64,000 nucleotides of DNA from Amyelois transitella (Eukaryota; Arthropoda; Insecta; Lepidoptera; Pyralidae), in NCBI RefSeq assembly GCF_032362555.1, contig NC_083513.1, forward strand, positions 1,364,001-1,428,000, written 5' to 3'. Every line of letters starts with the position of its first letter. Position 1 is the first letter of the stretch. The translations under genes and the position numbers were made by a program. The notes below the pieces were generated by a model. The model did no database searches. It had not been told where the DNA came from and was given only the letters and a program-made list of their open reading frames with translations. Shown here piece by piece: positions 1 through 9,674 of the stretch.

Positions 1-34
1 CGTCAAATCTCTTCTATTCTATTCTTTGTGCCAG

Positions 35-3000
35 GATCTAGTCGCGCTGTGCCTCAGCTTCATGTCGATGCACGTGGCGCAGGCCGCCAAGCGCGGGCAG
101 CTCATCGCCTGGATGCAGTACACGCAGGCGTGCTCCCACGACGACGTGGCCAGGGTGAGTGGACTATAATATAGTACTATGTAGGCATCCCTTGTGGGGT
201 ACAAAGAGCCAATGTAGGAAGTATAGGTTACAAAGTTAGTTATTCCTACAGAAGATAGAAGGAGAAAAGAGGAGAGAAATATACAGTTTAAAATTATTGA
301 ACGAACATAAAACATAAATATTTTACATACATGCATATGTTCACGTCTATATCTCTTGCGGGGTAGACAGAGCCAATAGTCTTGAAAATACTGAATGGCC
401 ACATTCAGCTATTTGGCTTAATGATAGAATTGAGATTCAAATAGTGACAGGTTGCTAGCCCATCGCCTAAAAAAGAATCCCAAGTTTGTAGGTATAGGGA
501 TAGGCCCTAAGTCGCCTTTTACGACATCCATGAGAAAGAGATGGAGTGGTCCTATTCTTTTTTGTATTGGTGCCGGGAACCACACGGCACTTCACTGATG
601 TCTCAAATATACGTACATAGTTCCACTTAACACAGATACAGTATACTTACACACACACACACACAAACCTACTCATTCACCAGTCACATACATACTAGTA
701 CATGATAATATACATAACTTATTCTTATTTAGTATTATTATTTTATTTTTCTCAAGTTGTTTAATTTATACATGCTCATTTTCTTCTTTGTATTGTACTC
801 ACAATATTTTTGACTAGCGACTAACTAAGTATGTAGGAAGTATAGTTACAAAGTTAGTTATTCCTACAGAAGATAGAAGGAGAAAAGAGGAGAGAAATAT
901 ACAGTTTAAAATTATTGAACGAACATAAAACATAAATATTTTACATACATACATGCATATGGTCACGTCTATATCTCTTGCGGGGTAGACAGAGCCAATA
1001 GTCCTGAAAATACTGAATGACCACGTTCAGCTATTTGGCTCAATGATAGAATTGAGATTCAAATAGTGAGCTAGCAACCTGCTAGCTTAGCCATCGCCTA
1101 AAAAAGAATCGCAAGTTTGTAAGCCTATCCCTCAGTCGCCTTTTACGACATCCATGGGAAAGAGATGGAGGGGTCCTATTCTTTTTTTTTATTGGTGCCG
1201 GGAACCACACGGCATACATACATACATAAAATCAAGTCTTTTTTCGGAGCCTCTGTCTGGCTACATCTTTCAAATTGCCACAATCTCTGCATACCTCTCT
1301 GTTCGGCTCTGTAGCCCATGCGGGGTAGACAGAGCCAACGTTCACGTGAAAGGCCATGTTCAGCTGTATTGAAATATTATTTCCGCCTTTGCTCAACGTA
1401 TTCATAATGTATGTTTCTACTACATTATGTATTTTTTTATGGGCAATAAAGATAATTTGTATTGTATGACCTTATCTGACCTTGCCAACCAGGCCTGCCA
1501 GAACTTCGTGAAATGGAACCTGGAGTGGGTGTGGACGGATTCGGAGCTCTCGCAGTTGGAAGGCGAGACGCTGGTGCACCTTCTGCAGCAGAGCGACCTG
1601 GTGCTCCACAACGAGATGAGTTTGTATGGGTGAGTTGATTGAAACATACACAATTTGACGTCAACCAATGTTGTGAAACCAAAAGATTTGACAATTATTA
1701 AGCGATATGAAGTATCCTATAATAATGAATATTTTTTTTTTTATTTGAACACACATACCCCTCAGGGGTAGGCAGAGACTACATCTTTCCACTCGCCACG
1801 ATCCCTGCATACTTCTTTCACTTCATCTTAAATAATAAATTTCGCTAAGGAGATGTGTCGATAAAAATAGTTCGTTATCACAATGCGTCTAGTAGATTTA
1901 ATTATATATTTACTCCTGACGGCCTTTTTGGAGCAGTTATTGGATTCTTGCATCTGAACGAAAAGTTCCCGGGTTCGAACCCCGGTCAGGACATGATGGA
2001 AAAAATCTTTTTCTGATTGGCCTGGGTCTTGGATGTTTTTTTTATCTATTATAAAATATAGTATGTATTGTTGAGTTAGTATCTCATAACACAAGTCTCG
2101 AACTTACTTCGAGGCTAACTCTTCGTGGTTTATTTGTATTATAAATGGTCAAATTTATAATTTCTTTTTCTTCCTAATTACATTTAATACATACATACAT
2201 AAAATCACGCCTCTTTCCCGGAGGCAGTAGGCAGAGACTACCTCTTTCCACTTGCCACGATCTCTGCATACTTCCTTCGCTTCATCCACATTCATAACTC
2301 TCTTCATGCAAGCTCGGAGGTTTCGGGTACTTTTGACCTTACCCTTCTTCCTAATTATTCCTGTATATACTACTAATGTGTCAGGTTCGTGGTGAGGTGG
2401 CTGGAAATCCAGCGCGGCCGGCTGAACAGCTTGGAGCTGAGTGAGGCTGAGACGAAGGCGCACTGGGAGTCGCTGCTGATTGCTGTGTTTAGTCACGTCA
2501 GGTATGTTAGTACCTGGGCGACCGAGCGGTGTTCGGTGGAAGTTAGTAAATAAAATAAAAAAACATTAAAATAAACAAAAAAAGAAATTAAAGAGAAAAA
2601 ATATACGGCACCAATAGAAAAAGAATATGACGACCCCATCTCTTTCCCATGGATGTCGTAAAAAGCGACTAAGGTATGTATTGGGCCTATAAACTTGGGA
2701 ATCCCTTTTTTAGGTGACGGGCTAGCAACCTGTCACTATTTGAATCTCAACTCTATATTAAGCCAAACAGTTGAATGTGGCCTATTAGTCTTTCTAAGAC
2801 TGTTGCCTCGGTCGACTCCGTAAGGATATATGTATGTACATACATACATACATATGATAACGTCTATATCCCTAGCGGGATAGACAGAGCCATATATAAA
2901 TGTATGTATGTTATATATACAATTTTTGATGCTTGAATTAAATTAAGCTAGTGTTTAATACTAACCCTTTCGGAGCTAGCAAGGCACGCGCGACGCCGTT

Positions 3001-6000
3001 TTTATCGCGCGACAAAACTATCGCTGTCCCGTTTCAAGTCACAATGAAAAAGCGAAACAGCGCTATTATTTCGCGGGGGCTGATCATATCGTCACAAAAT
3101 ACATATGTATGTGTAATTTCAGATTCCCAATGATGTGTCCGAAGCAACTAGCCAAGCTATTGTTACAACCATTGACACAGGAACACAAGGAGTTCTTCAT
3201 GGAGCGGATGGCCATAGCTATGAGCTACCAGTCGGGTAAGTCTTTGTACCACAGACATAGATATGGCTAGACCGTGTGAGCAGACAAATGAAAAACAGAC
3301 GATAACGCTACAATTCATGTTTTGGAATACTTAAATTATTAACCTTTTATTAATTTAGAAAGATATTTATAATTTATTAATGTTATTAGTTATACCGTGT
3401 GGTTTCCAGAACTTTAGAATAGGACTACTCCGTCTCATTCCCACGGATATCTTTAAAGGCGACTAAGGGAATGGCTAATAAACTTGAGTCACTATTTGAA
3501 TTTCAATTCCATTATTAGGTAAGTAACACGGCTGAACGTGATCTTTTAGTCTTCTTAAGACTGTTGGTTTTGTCTACCCCGCAAGGGATATAGACGTGAC
3601 TATATGTATAGGCATAGCCAACAGTATCTTTTTTAATGATGGAATTGGAATTTTTAATGGTGATAGGTTGCTCGTCATCACTTATAAGGAATCCCATGTT
3701 TATAAGCTTATCCCTTAGTCGCCTTTAACGATATCCGTGTGAAAGATATGGAGTGGTTCTATTCTTTTATCTATTATTTCCGGGAACCAGACGGTTAAAG
3801 AAAAGATTTGTATGTTTCCAACGAATAAACTCAAAAACTACTGGACTTTCTTTCACGAAATTCGCATATTTTTTTCTGGAATTTCCCACGGGCATGAAGT
3901 CCCGCGCAAAACCTAATCGTCGCGATAAACATCCCAAGGTCAATACGAACGGCTCTCGGAGATCCAGCAGACGGAGGCCGGGCGGATGCTGTTCACGCCG
4001 CGGCTGTACACGGAGGACACGTGGGGCTCCGTGCTGGCGGTGGAGCACTTCCACTCGCTGGCCAGCTACCACACGCGCACGTTCATGTTCTCGAGCCGGC
4101 GCTGCGCCGCGGAGCACGGCGGCGAGCGCGCCTCCGAGTGGTCGCTGGACCTCTACCCCAAGGGCGTCTGGTTCAGGAAGAGCTTGCTCATCGTGTGGGC
4201 GGGCACTTATGATGTGAGTGTTCTAAAATTTGTTTATTACCTACGTCTTGTTTTTTAATGAGAATTTTTGTTTTTTTTTTTTTGTTTAATTTCAATTTGG
4301 AACAGAGAACTGTTCGAAAATTAATCTGTTCTAAAAGCGAGCTCTTAGAATAGATTTATTTTTGAAATTGGATACATGTGTGTGTATGTGTATGCTGGGT
4401 AGAAGGAGTGCGGAACAAACTACACTGCAGCATTTTCGCCGGTCGTCAATTTACAAATATATGAATGCACATTGTCTACATTTTCATTTTCAATACGAAT
4501 ATTTCGCCACAAAAATATAGATAAAATAGTGATTTTACTTGTAATGCTGGAATGTTGAACAACAAAAACATATTATGACCTAAAGTAGAGCACGCACGCA
4601 TATGTCACAACAGGCAAACACGCGACGCTATCAGCCAATAACAGCAAAGAGTCTAAATCGCGCAAACGACGATTTCACGGATTGGATGCCATCGCGAACA
4701 GAAGTGTCCGCTATTGGGTTGCTATTATGAGCGACAAAGCATGAGACGTTTTGTTTTTGGGTTTAAATGTTAGTTTAGATTCTAGCTCGACCGCGAATCA
4801 TTGAAATCTTCGATATCGAGATTCAGCAGGCGCGCTGCGATAGGCTGGTTACTTGTGACGTTTTGAAATGTCACCATAGACTCTTCGCTGCTATTGGTTG
4901 AGCGCGTCGTTATCTCATTTTGATTGGCCGATGTCATGTGACGTTAGTGTTAGTGGCCACTTCTCGGCAGGTCCCCGAAGTGGTCCTGCGCACCGTTCGC
5001 ATCTCCATCACGTGTCAGAACCCGCCGGAGACTGAGACTGACCAATACGGCGGCGAGTACGAGCCTGATGTCAGGGTCAAGGTGAGAACCTCACTTTTTT
5101 CATGTTTCTTACATCCTATCCTACTACTATTATAAAGGCGAAAGTTTGTATGGATGTTTGTTACTCTTTCACGCAAAAACTACTGAACCGATTACCATGA
5201 AATTTGGTATGTAGGTAGCTGAAGACCCAGAATAACACATAGGCTACTTTTTATCCCAGAGTTCCCGCGGGATTGATAGGGTTTCCATGCGGACGAAGTC
5301 GCGGGCGGCCTCTAGTACATACATATGGTCAAGTCTATATCCCTTGCGGGGTAGACAGAGCCAACAGTCTTGAAAAGACTGAATGGCCACGTTCAGCTAT
5401 TTGGCTTAATGATAGAATTGAGATTCAACTATTGACAGGTTGCTAGCCCGTCGCCCTAAAAAAGAATCCCAAGTTTGGAAGCTTATCCCTTAATCGCCTT
5501 TTACGACATCCATGGGAAAGAGATGGAGTGGTCCTATTCTTTTTTGTGTTGGTGCCGGGAGCCACACGGCACGGTAAATTTTTCGTCCTACTGAAATAAG
5601 TCTATAGGGTATGCCTTTGACCATGGATCCTGGATTGGGTGAGTCAGGTTTTCACACGAAGCAACTCCCGTCTGACCTCCCCAACTTTTACAGGGGAACC
5701 GTACCTGTATTGGATCGTGGTTACACATCTAGACAGGTTTCCTCATGATGTTTTCCTTCACTGAAAGAACATTGGTTAGCACTCAAACTTTTTTAATGTT
5801 TAATGTGTTGTTTTTTTAATCTATATTAAAATTAATTATAAATTGATATAGTATCGACGCAAGAGTTACAGTCTCCGACACAAAAGTTGCAGTCTCCTAC
5901 AGGAAAGTTACGTCTCCCTTATAATGTTAGTTACCTACCCTAAAGTTACAGTATCCGATACAAAAGTTACAGTTTCCATAAAATAACAAGACTCGCTCAT

Positions 6001-9000
6001 TAAAGTGACAGTCTCCGACACAGAAGTTACATTTTCTGACACAAAACTTATCGACGACTACGACGCAAAGTTTAGTCTCCCTGATAAAATTACAGTCTTC
6101 GAGTTAAAGTTACAGCCTTTGATGTGAAATGATGATGAAATGTTTTTACTGTTTTATAATATTTATTTTCGAATCCATTTCCACTTTTCACGACCGTTTT
6201 GCTTTAGGTACATCTTCAGCAAGATTCTACGTACTACTCTGTCAAGAAAGTAGCAGGAAAAGATCAATAATACACAAACTGTTTGTTATTCATCCAAATT
6301 TATTTTATCACCTTCAAAATATGCTCCTTTAGAAACGATACACTTACGCCAACGAATAATCCAATCATCAAAACATTTTTTAAACGCTGTTTCCGGAATT
6401 GAGGTCAGTTCTCGCCGCGAATTCTCTTTTATGTCTTCTACCGATTGAAAACGGGTGCCACGAAGTGGTAATTTGAGTTTAGGAAAAAGAAAAAAGTCGG
6501 CTGGAGCCATATCTGGTGAATATGGTGGTTGCTCGATGGTATTTGTTGAGTGTTTGGTTAAAATTCGTTCACAATGATGGCCTTGTGCGAAGGTGCATTA
6601 TCATGGTGCAAAATCCAAGAATTTTCTTTCCACAAATCTGGCCTTTTTCGTCGGATTTGCTCTCTTAAACGCCGCATAACACTCAAATAATATTCCTTAT
6701 TTACCGTTTGACCTTCCGGCAAGAATTCCGAGTGCACAACACCGCGATAGTCAAAGAAAACAGTCAACATGACTTTGACTTTTGAACGACTTTGGCGTGG
6801 TTTTTTCGGTTTCGGTTCAGTTGGAAGGCGCCACTCCGAAGCTTGTTGACTAGTTTGCATGTCAAACTCGTAAACCCACGTCTCGTCACCAGTAACAATG
6901 CGTTTCATGAATGTTGGGTCGGAATTGACTCGTTCTAGCATGTCCTCAGCGACTCTCATGCGATTGAGTTTTTGAAAAAAATTCAGGTCTTTTGGGACTA
7001 GCCGAGCGGCAACATGTTTCATACCCAAATTATTAGTTAAAATGGTACGGATCGACTCGTGAGATACAGAAAGTTCGGTGGCTATCTCTCTCAAAGTTGA
7101 ATGAGGATTTTCAGTCACTATTTCCTTCACTTTTGCGATGTTAACTTCAGTTGCAGACGTTGATGGCCTACCAGAGCGAGGCAAATCTTCCATCACATCT
7201 CGACCGCTTTTGAACGCTTTGTACCACTCATAAGCACGAGTTTTTGATAAAGTCGATTCACCGTAAGCCTTCTGTAACATTTTCAGTGACTCCGAACACG
7301 ATATTCCATTGGCAATGCAAAATTTAAGACAAACTCTTTGTTCGATGTTTTTATCCATTATGAAATTAGCAATACACACTAGATATGATATAACTAAAAA
7401 TAGCACTGTATTTAATGTAAACAACAGATGCAACTCAAACTCCGCGCCAAAATGGAAAACAGTTGTGCCAATCTAACAACAACAAAAAAAACAAAAATTT
7501 GAATTTGGAACCATAAATAAATAATCCATTCCCGATACTTTTCTGACTGAATGTATGTATATATAGTCAATGTTCTAAAATATTATTAATTGTATATATT
7601 TAATTTTTAGATCGGCATCCTGGTGTGGGGCGTCCAGAAAGGCGTCGAACACGTTTCCAACGTCGTGGAAAGGGTGCACCGGTTTTCGGCTCAAAATAGG
7701 TAGGTATGATTCTCAAATAAAAACTTTTTTCTTAACTTATATATAAATATTTTTTGTAAAAAGAGAACTGGCTCCAATCGATATACTCCTTTTTTGGAGT
7801 GGGTTAAATTTCTAAAGTAAGTAAAAAAAAAAACAGTTTCCTGAATTCGGTACAGCGTAATGCGAAATGATCGTGGACAAAAATACAAACAGGTTTAACT
7901 GAGAATCACAAATTTTTTTGGAGGTAGTTTTAAAATATGGCTTCCTATAAAGGTTTTAAAAATTTTAACCGACTTCAAGGATATCGATTGGAGATGGTTC
8001 TCTCTTAGATTTCTTATTCATATAATGACTATACACGTCATTATATGAATAAGAAATCTTGCGGGGTGGACAGAGTCAACAAAAGTCTTGAAAAGACTGA
8101 ATGGCCACGTTCAGTTAATTTGGTTTTAAGATAGAATTGAGATTCAAATAGTGACAGGTTGCTAGCCCATCGTCTAAAAGAAGAATCCCAAGTATGTATA
8201 TAAGCCTACCCCTTAGTCGCCTTTTACAACATCCATGGGAAAGAGATGGAGCGGTCCTATTCTTTTTTCTATTGGTGCCGGGAACCACACGGTTCTCTGT
8301 TCAGGAAAGTTATTTGTAGAAAAAAAGAATACCAAAATGATATTTGCGTACTTACGTACAGGGTGTTGAACATAGACGGCGCGATCGACTTCGACGAGCT
8401 GAACACGCCGCTGTACTCGCCCGCCGCCGCGCCGCCCGACGCGCCGCCGCGCCCGCACAAGGGCCCCGGGTAAGTATTTATTTATTTATTTAAATACACA
8501 TAACAAATCCTACTACTATTATAAAGGCGAAAGTTTGTATGGATGTTTGTTACTCTTTCACGCAAAAACTACTGAACCGATTACCATGAAATTTGGTATG
8601 TAGGTAGCTGAAGACCCAGAATAACACATAGGCTACTTTTTATCCCAGAGTTCCCGCGGGATTGATAGGGTTTCCATGCGGACGAAGTCGCGGGCGGCCT
8701 CTAGTTGTAGTATAAACCATTTGCGTCATCACATCACAAAAACATTGGCAACCTGGCTTGAAGATGCATCAAATAGCACACAAACCAGGAAGCTAAAGAA
8801 AAATCCATTTTACTCAAAGGAAAAACAAACCCAAAGTGAAACAAATAAAAAAAAAAATTAAAAAAAAAGCAAATTGTAGTAAAAATATACATAGTAGTAA
8901 AATTATAAGGTTACGATCTACACTACAATTCAAAAACACGCACATATTGTACGCACTACCATGTGTTTTTTAAACGCGTTGGCACGCGCGACGCCGTTTT

Positions 9001-9674
9001 TATCGCGCCAACTATCGAATTATCGATTATTCGCTTTTTAAATCATTAATACTTAAACTATTTTTTTTCCCCTTTTTTTTACTTCAGGCGATGTCAAAAA
9101 TGCACGGAACCATGTGATATTCCTGAACCACGACATTTGTTGGGGCCGAACAAAGACCAATTGAAAGTAAGTCATTTGTTGTATTGTGAAGTTACTTGAC
9201 TATTTGAATTTTGTACAAGTTTGACAATTTTCGATTTCGACACAGGGGCAGTGTCAGTGCGCTTGTCTATGGCATAGTAGGTCCCCGGGTTTAAACCCCG
9301 GTTATGTCATGATGAGAAACGAACTATTTCTGACTGGTCTGGGTCTTGGATACATACATAAAACACACGCCTCAATTACATTCAAATAGTGACAGGTTGC
9401 TAGTCCATCACCTAAAAGAAGAATCCAAAGTTATATGGTTCCCAAGATTATAAGGTATCCCTACGCTGCCTTTTACGACATCCATGGGAAACAGATGAAG
9501 TGGCCCTATTCTTTTTTTATTGATGCCGTAAACCACAACGGCACGGCAAGTACCAACAGATATTTTTTTTTTTTTTATAAAATTTTGTATCGCTACAATT
9601 TTCAGATACAAGTGGTCATAGTGCCTCTGACAGAATACTGCCACGTTGGCCCGCCCGACTCGCACCTCGGATGA
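35..9674 (+). CDS. BTB/BACK domain protein, BTBD17-like (3' part, ten exons)
   Basis: Ten joined exons: 35-154, 1493-1629, 2385-2501, 3123-3235, 3939-4213, 4971-5081, 7611-7699, 8362-8469, 9088-9166 and 9606-9674 (TGA). All have AG/GT borders and compatible phases, giving 405 aa; the start and the BTB domain lie upstream of the window. The first ~160 residues are helical and BACK-like (ACQNFVKWNLEWVW, HNEMSLYGFVVRWLEIQRG, MCPKQLAKLLLQPL). A beta-rich, TRAF/MATH-like C-terminal part follows (TPRLYTEDTWGSVLAVEHF, SLDLYPKGVWFRKSLLIVWAG, VKIGILVWGVQKGVEHVSNV). That order matches BTBD17 proteins; this is recognition from memory, not a search. Exon 8 adds a Pro/Ala-rich stretch (YSPAAAPPDAPPRPHKGPG), and exon 9 adds a Cys cluster (RCQKCTEPC). 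BTB-BACK proteins usually oligomerise or act as Cul3 adaptors; nothing here shows which. Exons are GC-rich against AT-rich introns. Confidence 0.78.
334..589 (-). repeat. R1 interspersed repeat
   Basis: Near full-length, from CATATGTTCACGTCTATATC to CCGGGAACCACACGGC. Between exons 1 and 2 of the visible BTBD17-like gene. A second near-identical segment, with the same left flank (AGTATAGTTACAAAGTTAG), occurs at 830-1214, so about 380 bp was duplicated. Confidence 0.8.
830..1214 (-). repeat. R1 copy within a local duplication
   Basis: The R1 part is 950-1214. The left flank 830-945 repeats 210-330 almost exactly, showing that the unit was duplicated together with non-R1 sequence. Confidence 0.75.
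1912..2150 (+). mobile_element. tRNA-derived SINE
   Basis: Head with a B-box-like CGGGTTCGAACCCCGG, then GATTGGCCTGGGTCTTGGAT and GAGTTAGTATCTCATAACAC, CTTCGAGGCTAACTC tail. Same family as 42261-42497. The A-box region is damaged, so it is not a functional tRNA gene. Confidence 0.65.
2155..2345 (-). mobile_element. 5'-truncated LINE 3' end
   Basis: Minus strand encodes RACMKRVMNVDEAKEVCRDR then GKWKEVVSAY, the C-terminal tail of a non-LTR reverse transcriptase, followed by a (TATG)n tail. Same family as the copies near 30.4, 41.9, 45.8 and 54.4 kb. Confidence 0.6.
2605..2850 (+). repeat. R1 interspersed repeat
   Basis: CGGCACCAATAGAAAAAGAA to GTAAGGATATATGTATGTAC; a reversed tail fragment (2857-2895) follows directly. 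Confidence 0.7.
3394..3793. repeat. Inverted pair of R1 copies
   Basis: A plus copy (3394-3610) meets a minus copy (3612-3793) tail to tail at the TATATGTATA junction, forming a ~200-bp-arm foldback with mismatches and deletions. Confidence 0.7.
5119..5315 (+). mobile_element. Short Helitron-like element, copy 1
   Basis: About 197 bp, begins TCCTACTACTATTATAAAGG and ends GCGGGCGGCCTCTAG|T. TC start and CTAG end, with no target duplication visible, fit lepidopteran non-autonomous Helitrons. By eye identical over its length to the copy at 8508. Confidence 0.7.
5322..5571 (-). repeat. R1 interspersed repeat
   Basis: Full-length copy (GGTCAAGTCTATATCCCTTG to GCCGGGAGCCACACGGC) directly adjoining the Helitron-like element at 5119-5315. 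Confidence 0.8.
5596..5790. mobile_element. Second-family SINE 3' fragment
   Basis: TATGCCTTTGACCATGGATC, GGTGAGTCAGGTTTTCACAC, CTGACCTCCCCAACTTTTAC and CCTCATGATGTTTTCCTTCA shared with 27780, 50160 and 60915. Confidence 0.5.
5859..6125. repeat. Degenerate short tandem repeat
   Basis: About ten loose repeats of a ~20-28 bp unit resembling AAGTTACAGTCTCCGACAC, with variants (AAGTTGCAGTCTCCTACAGG, AAGTGACAGTCTCCGACAC). Lies 110 bp from the mariner insertion, in the same intron. Confidence 0.7.
6235..7555 (-). mobile_element. Mariner transposon, nearly intact, in an intron of the BTBD17-like gene
   Basis: TA dinucleotides flank imperfect ~20-bp inverted ends (CTCTGTCAAGAAAGTAGCAGG at 6237 and its counterpart before 7553). 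The transposase runs 7433 to 6286 on the minus strand. The in-family start is probably the internal Met (MDKNIEQRVC) at about 7358; the ~25 codons before it lack mariner character. It has a helix-turn-helix region, RSGRPS linker, VTGDETW (first Asp), HHDNAPSH (second Asp) and YSPDMAPADFFLFPKL (third Asp), the D,D34D signature of mariner. A single 1-nt deletion in a T run near 6559 puts the last ~90 codons in another frame. The insertion lies in the intron 5082-7610, antisense to the host gene. Confidence 0.88.
6286..7358 (-). pseudogene. Mariner transposase with one frameshift
   Basis: Two frames cover one transposase: 7358-6558 (N-terminal DNA-binding region and first two catalytic Asp) and ~6557-6286 (third Asp and C-terminus, ending KGAYFEGDKINLDE). 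The break is a missing base in a T run just before the YSPDMAPADFF region, so the product lacks its third catalytic Asp. No other stop codon or break was seen, which suggests a young inactivation or a sequencing error. Confidence 0.85.
8007..8059. repeat. Perfect hairpin, 23-bp arms, 7-nt loop
   Basis: AGATTTCTTATTCATATAATGAC (8007-8029), loop TATACAC, then its exact reverse complement to 8059. It occupies the place where an R1 tail would be expected. Confidence 0.9.
8060..8292 (-). repeat. R1 interspersed repeat
   Basis: Starts at CTTGCGGGGTGGACAGAGTC, immediately after the perfect hairpin at 8007-8059 that replaces its usual tail; ends 70 bp before the acceptor of the exon at 8362. Confidence 0.75.
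8508..8704 (+). mobile_element. Short Helitron-like element, copy 2
   Basis: Same 197-bp sequence as 5119-5315, two introns downstream in the same gene and same orientation, close to the donor at 8470. Confidence 0.7.
9255..9352 (+). mobile_element. tRNA-derived SINE, truncated
   Basis: GTGCGCTTGTCTATGGCATAG, B-box-like CCGGGTTTAAACCCCGG and GTCTGGGTCTTGGA; the tail is lost. Confidence 0.55.

Noticed and set aside
3753-4217. 154-codon plus-strand frame rich in Arg (TRRTRGAPC...)
   Set aside because: It overlaps the real exon 3939-4213 in another frame; the Arg/Cys-rich translation is a product of its high GC content.
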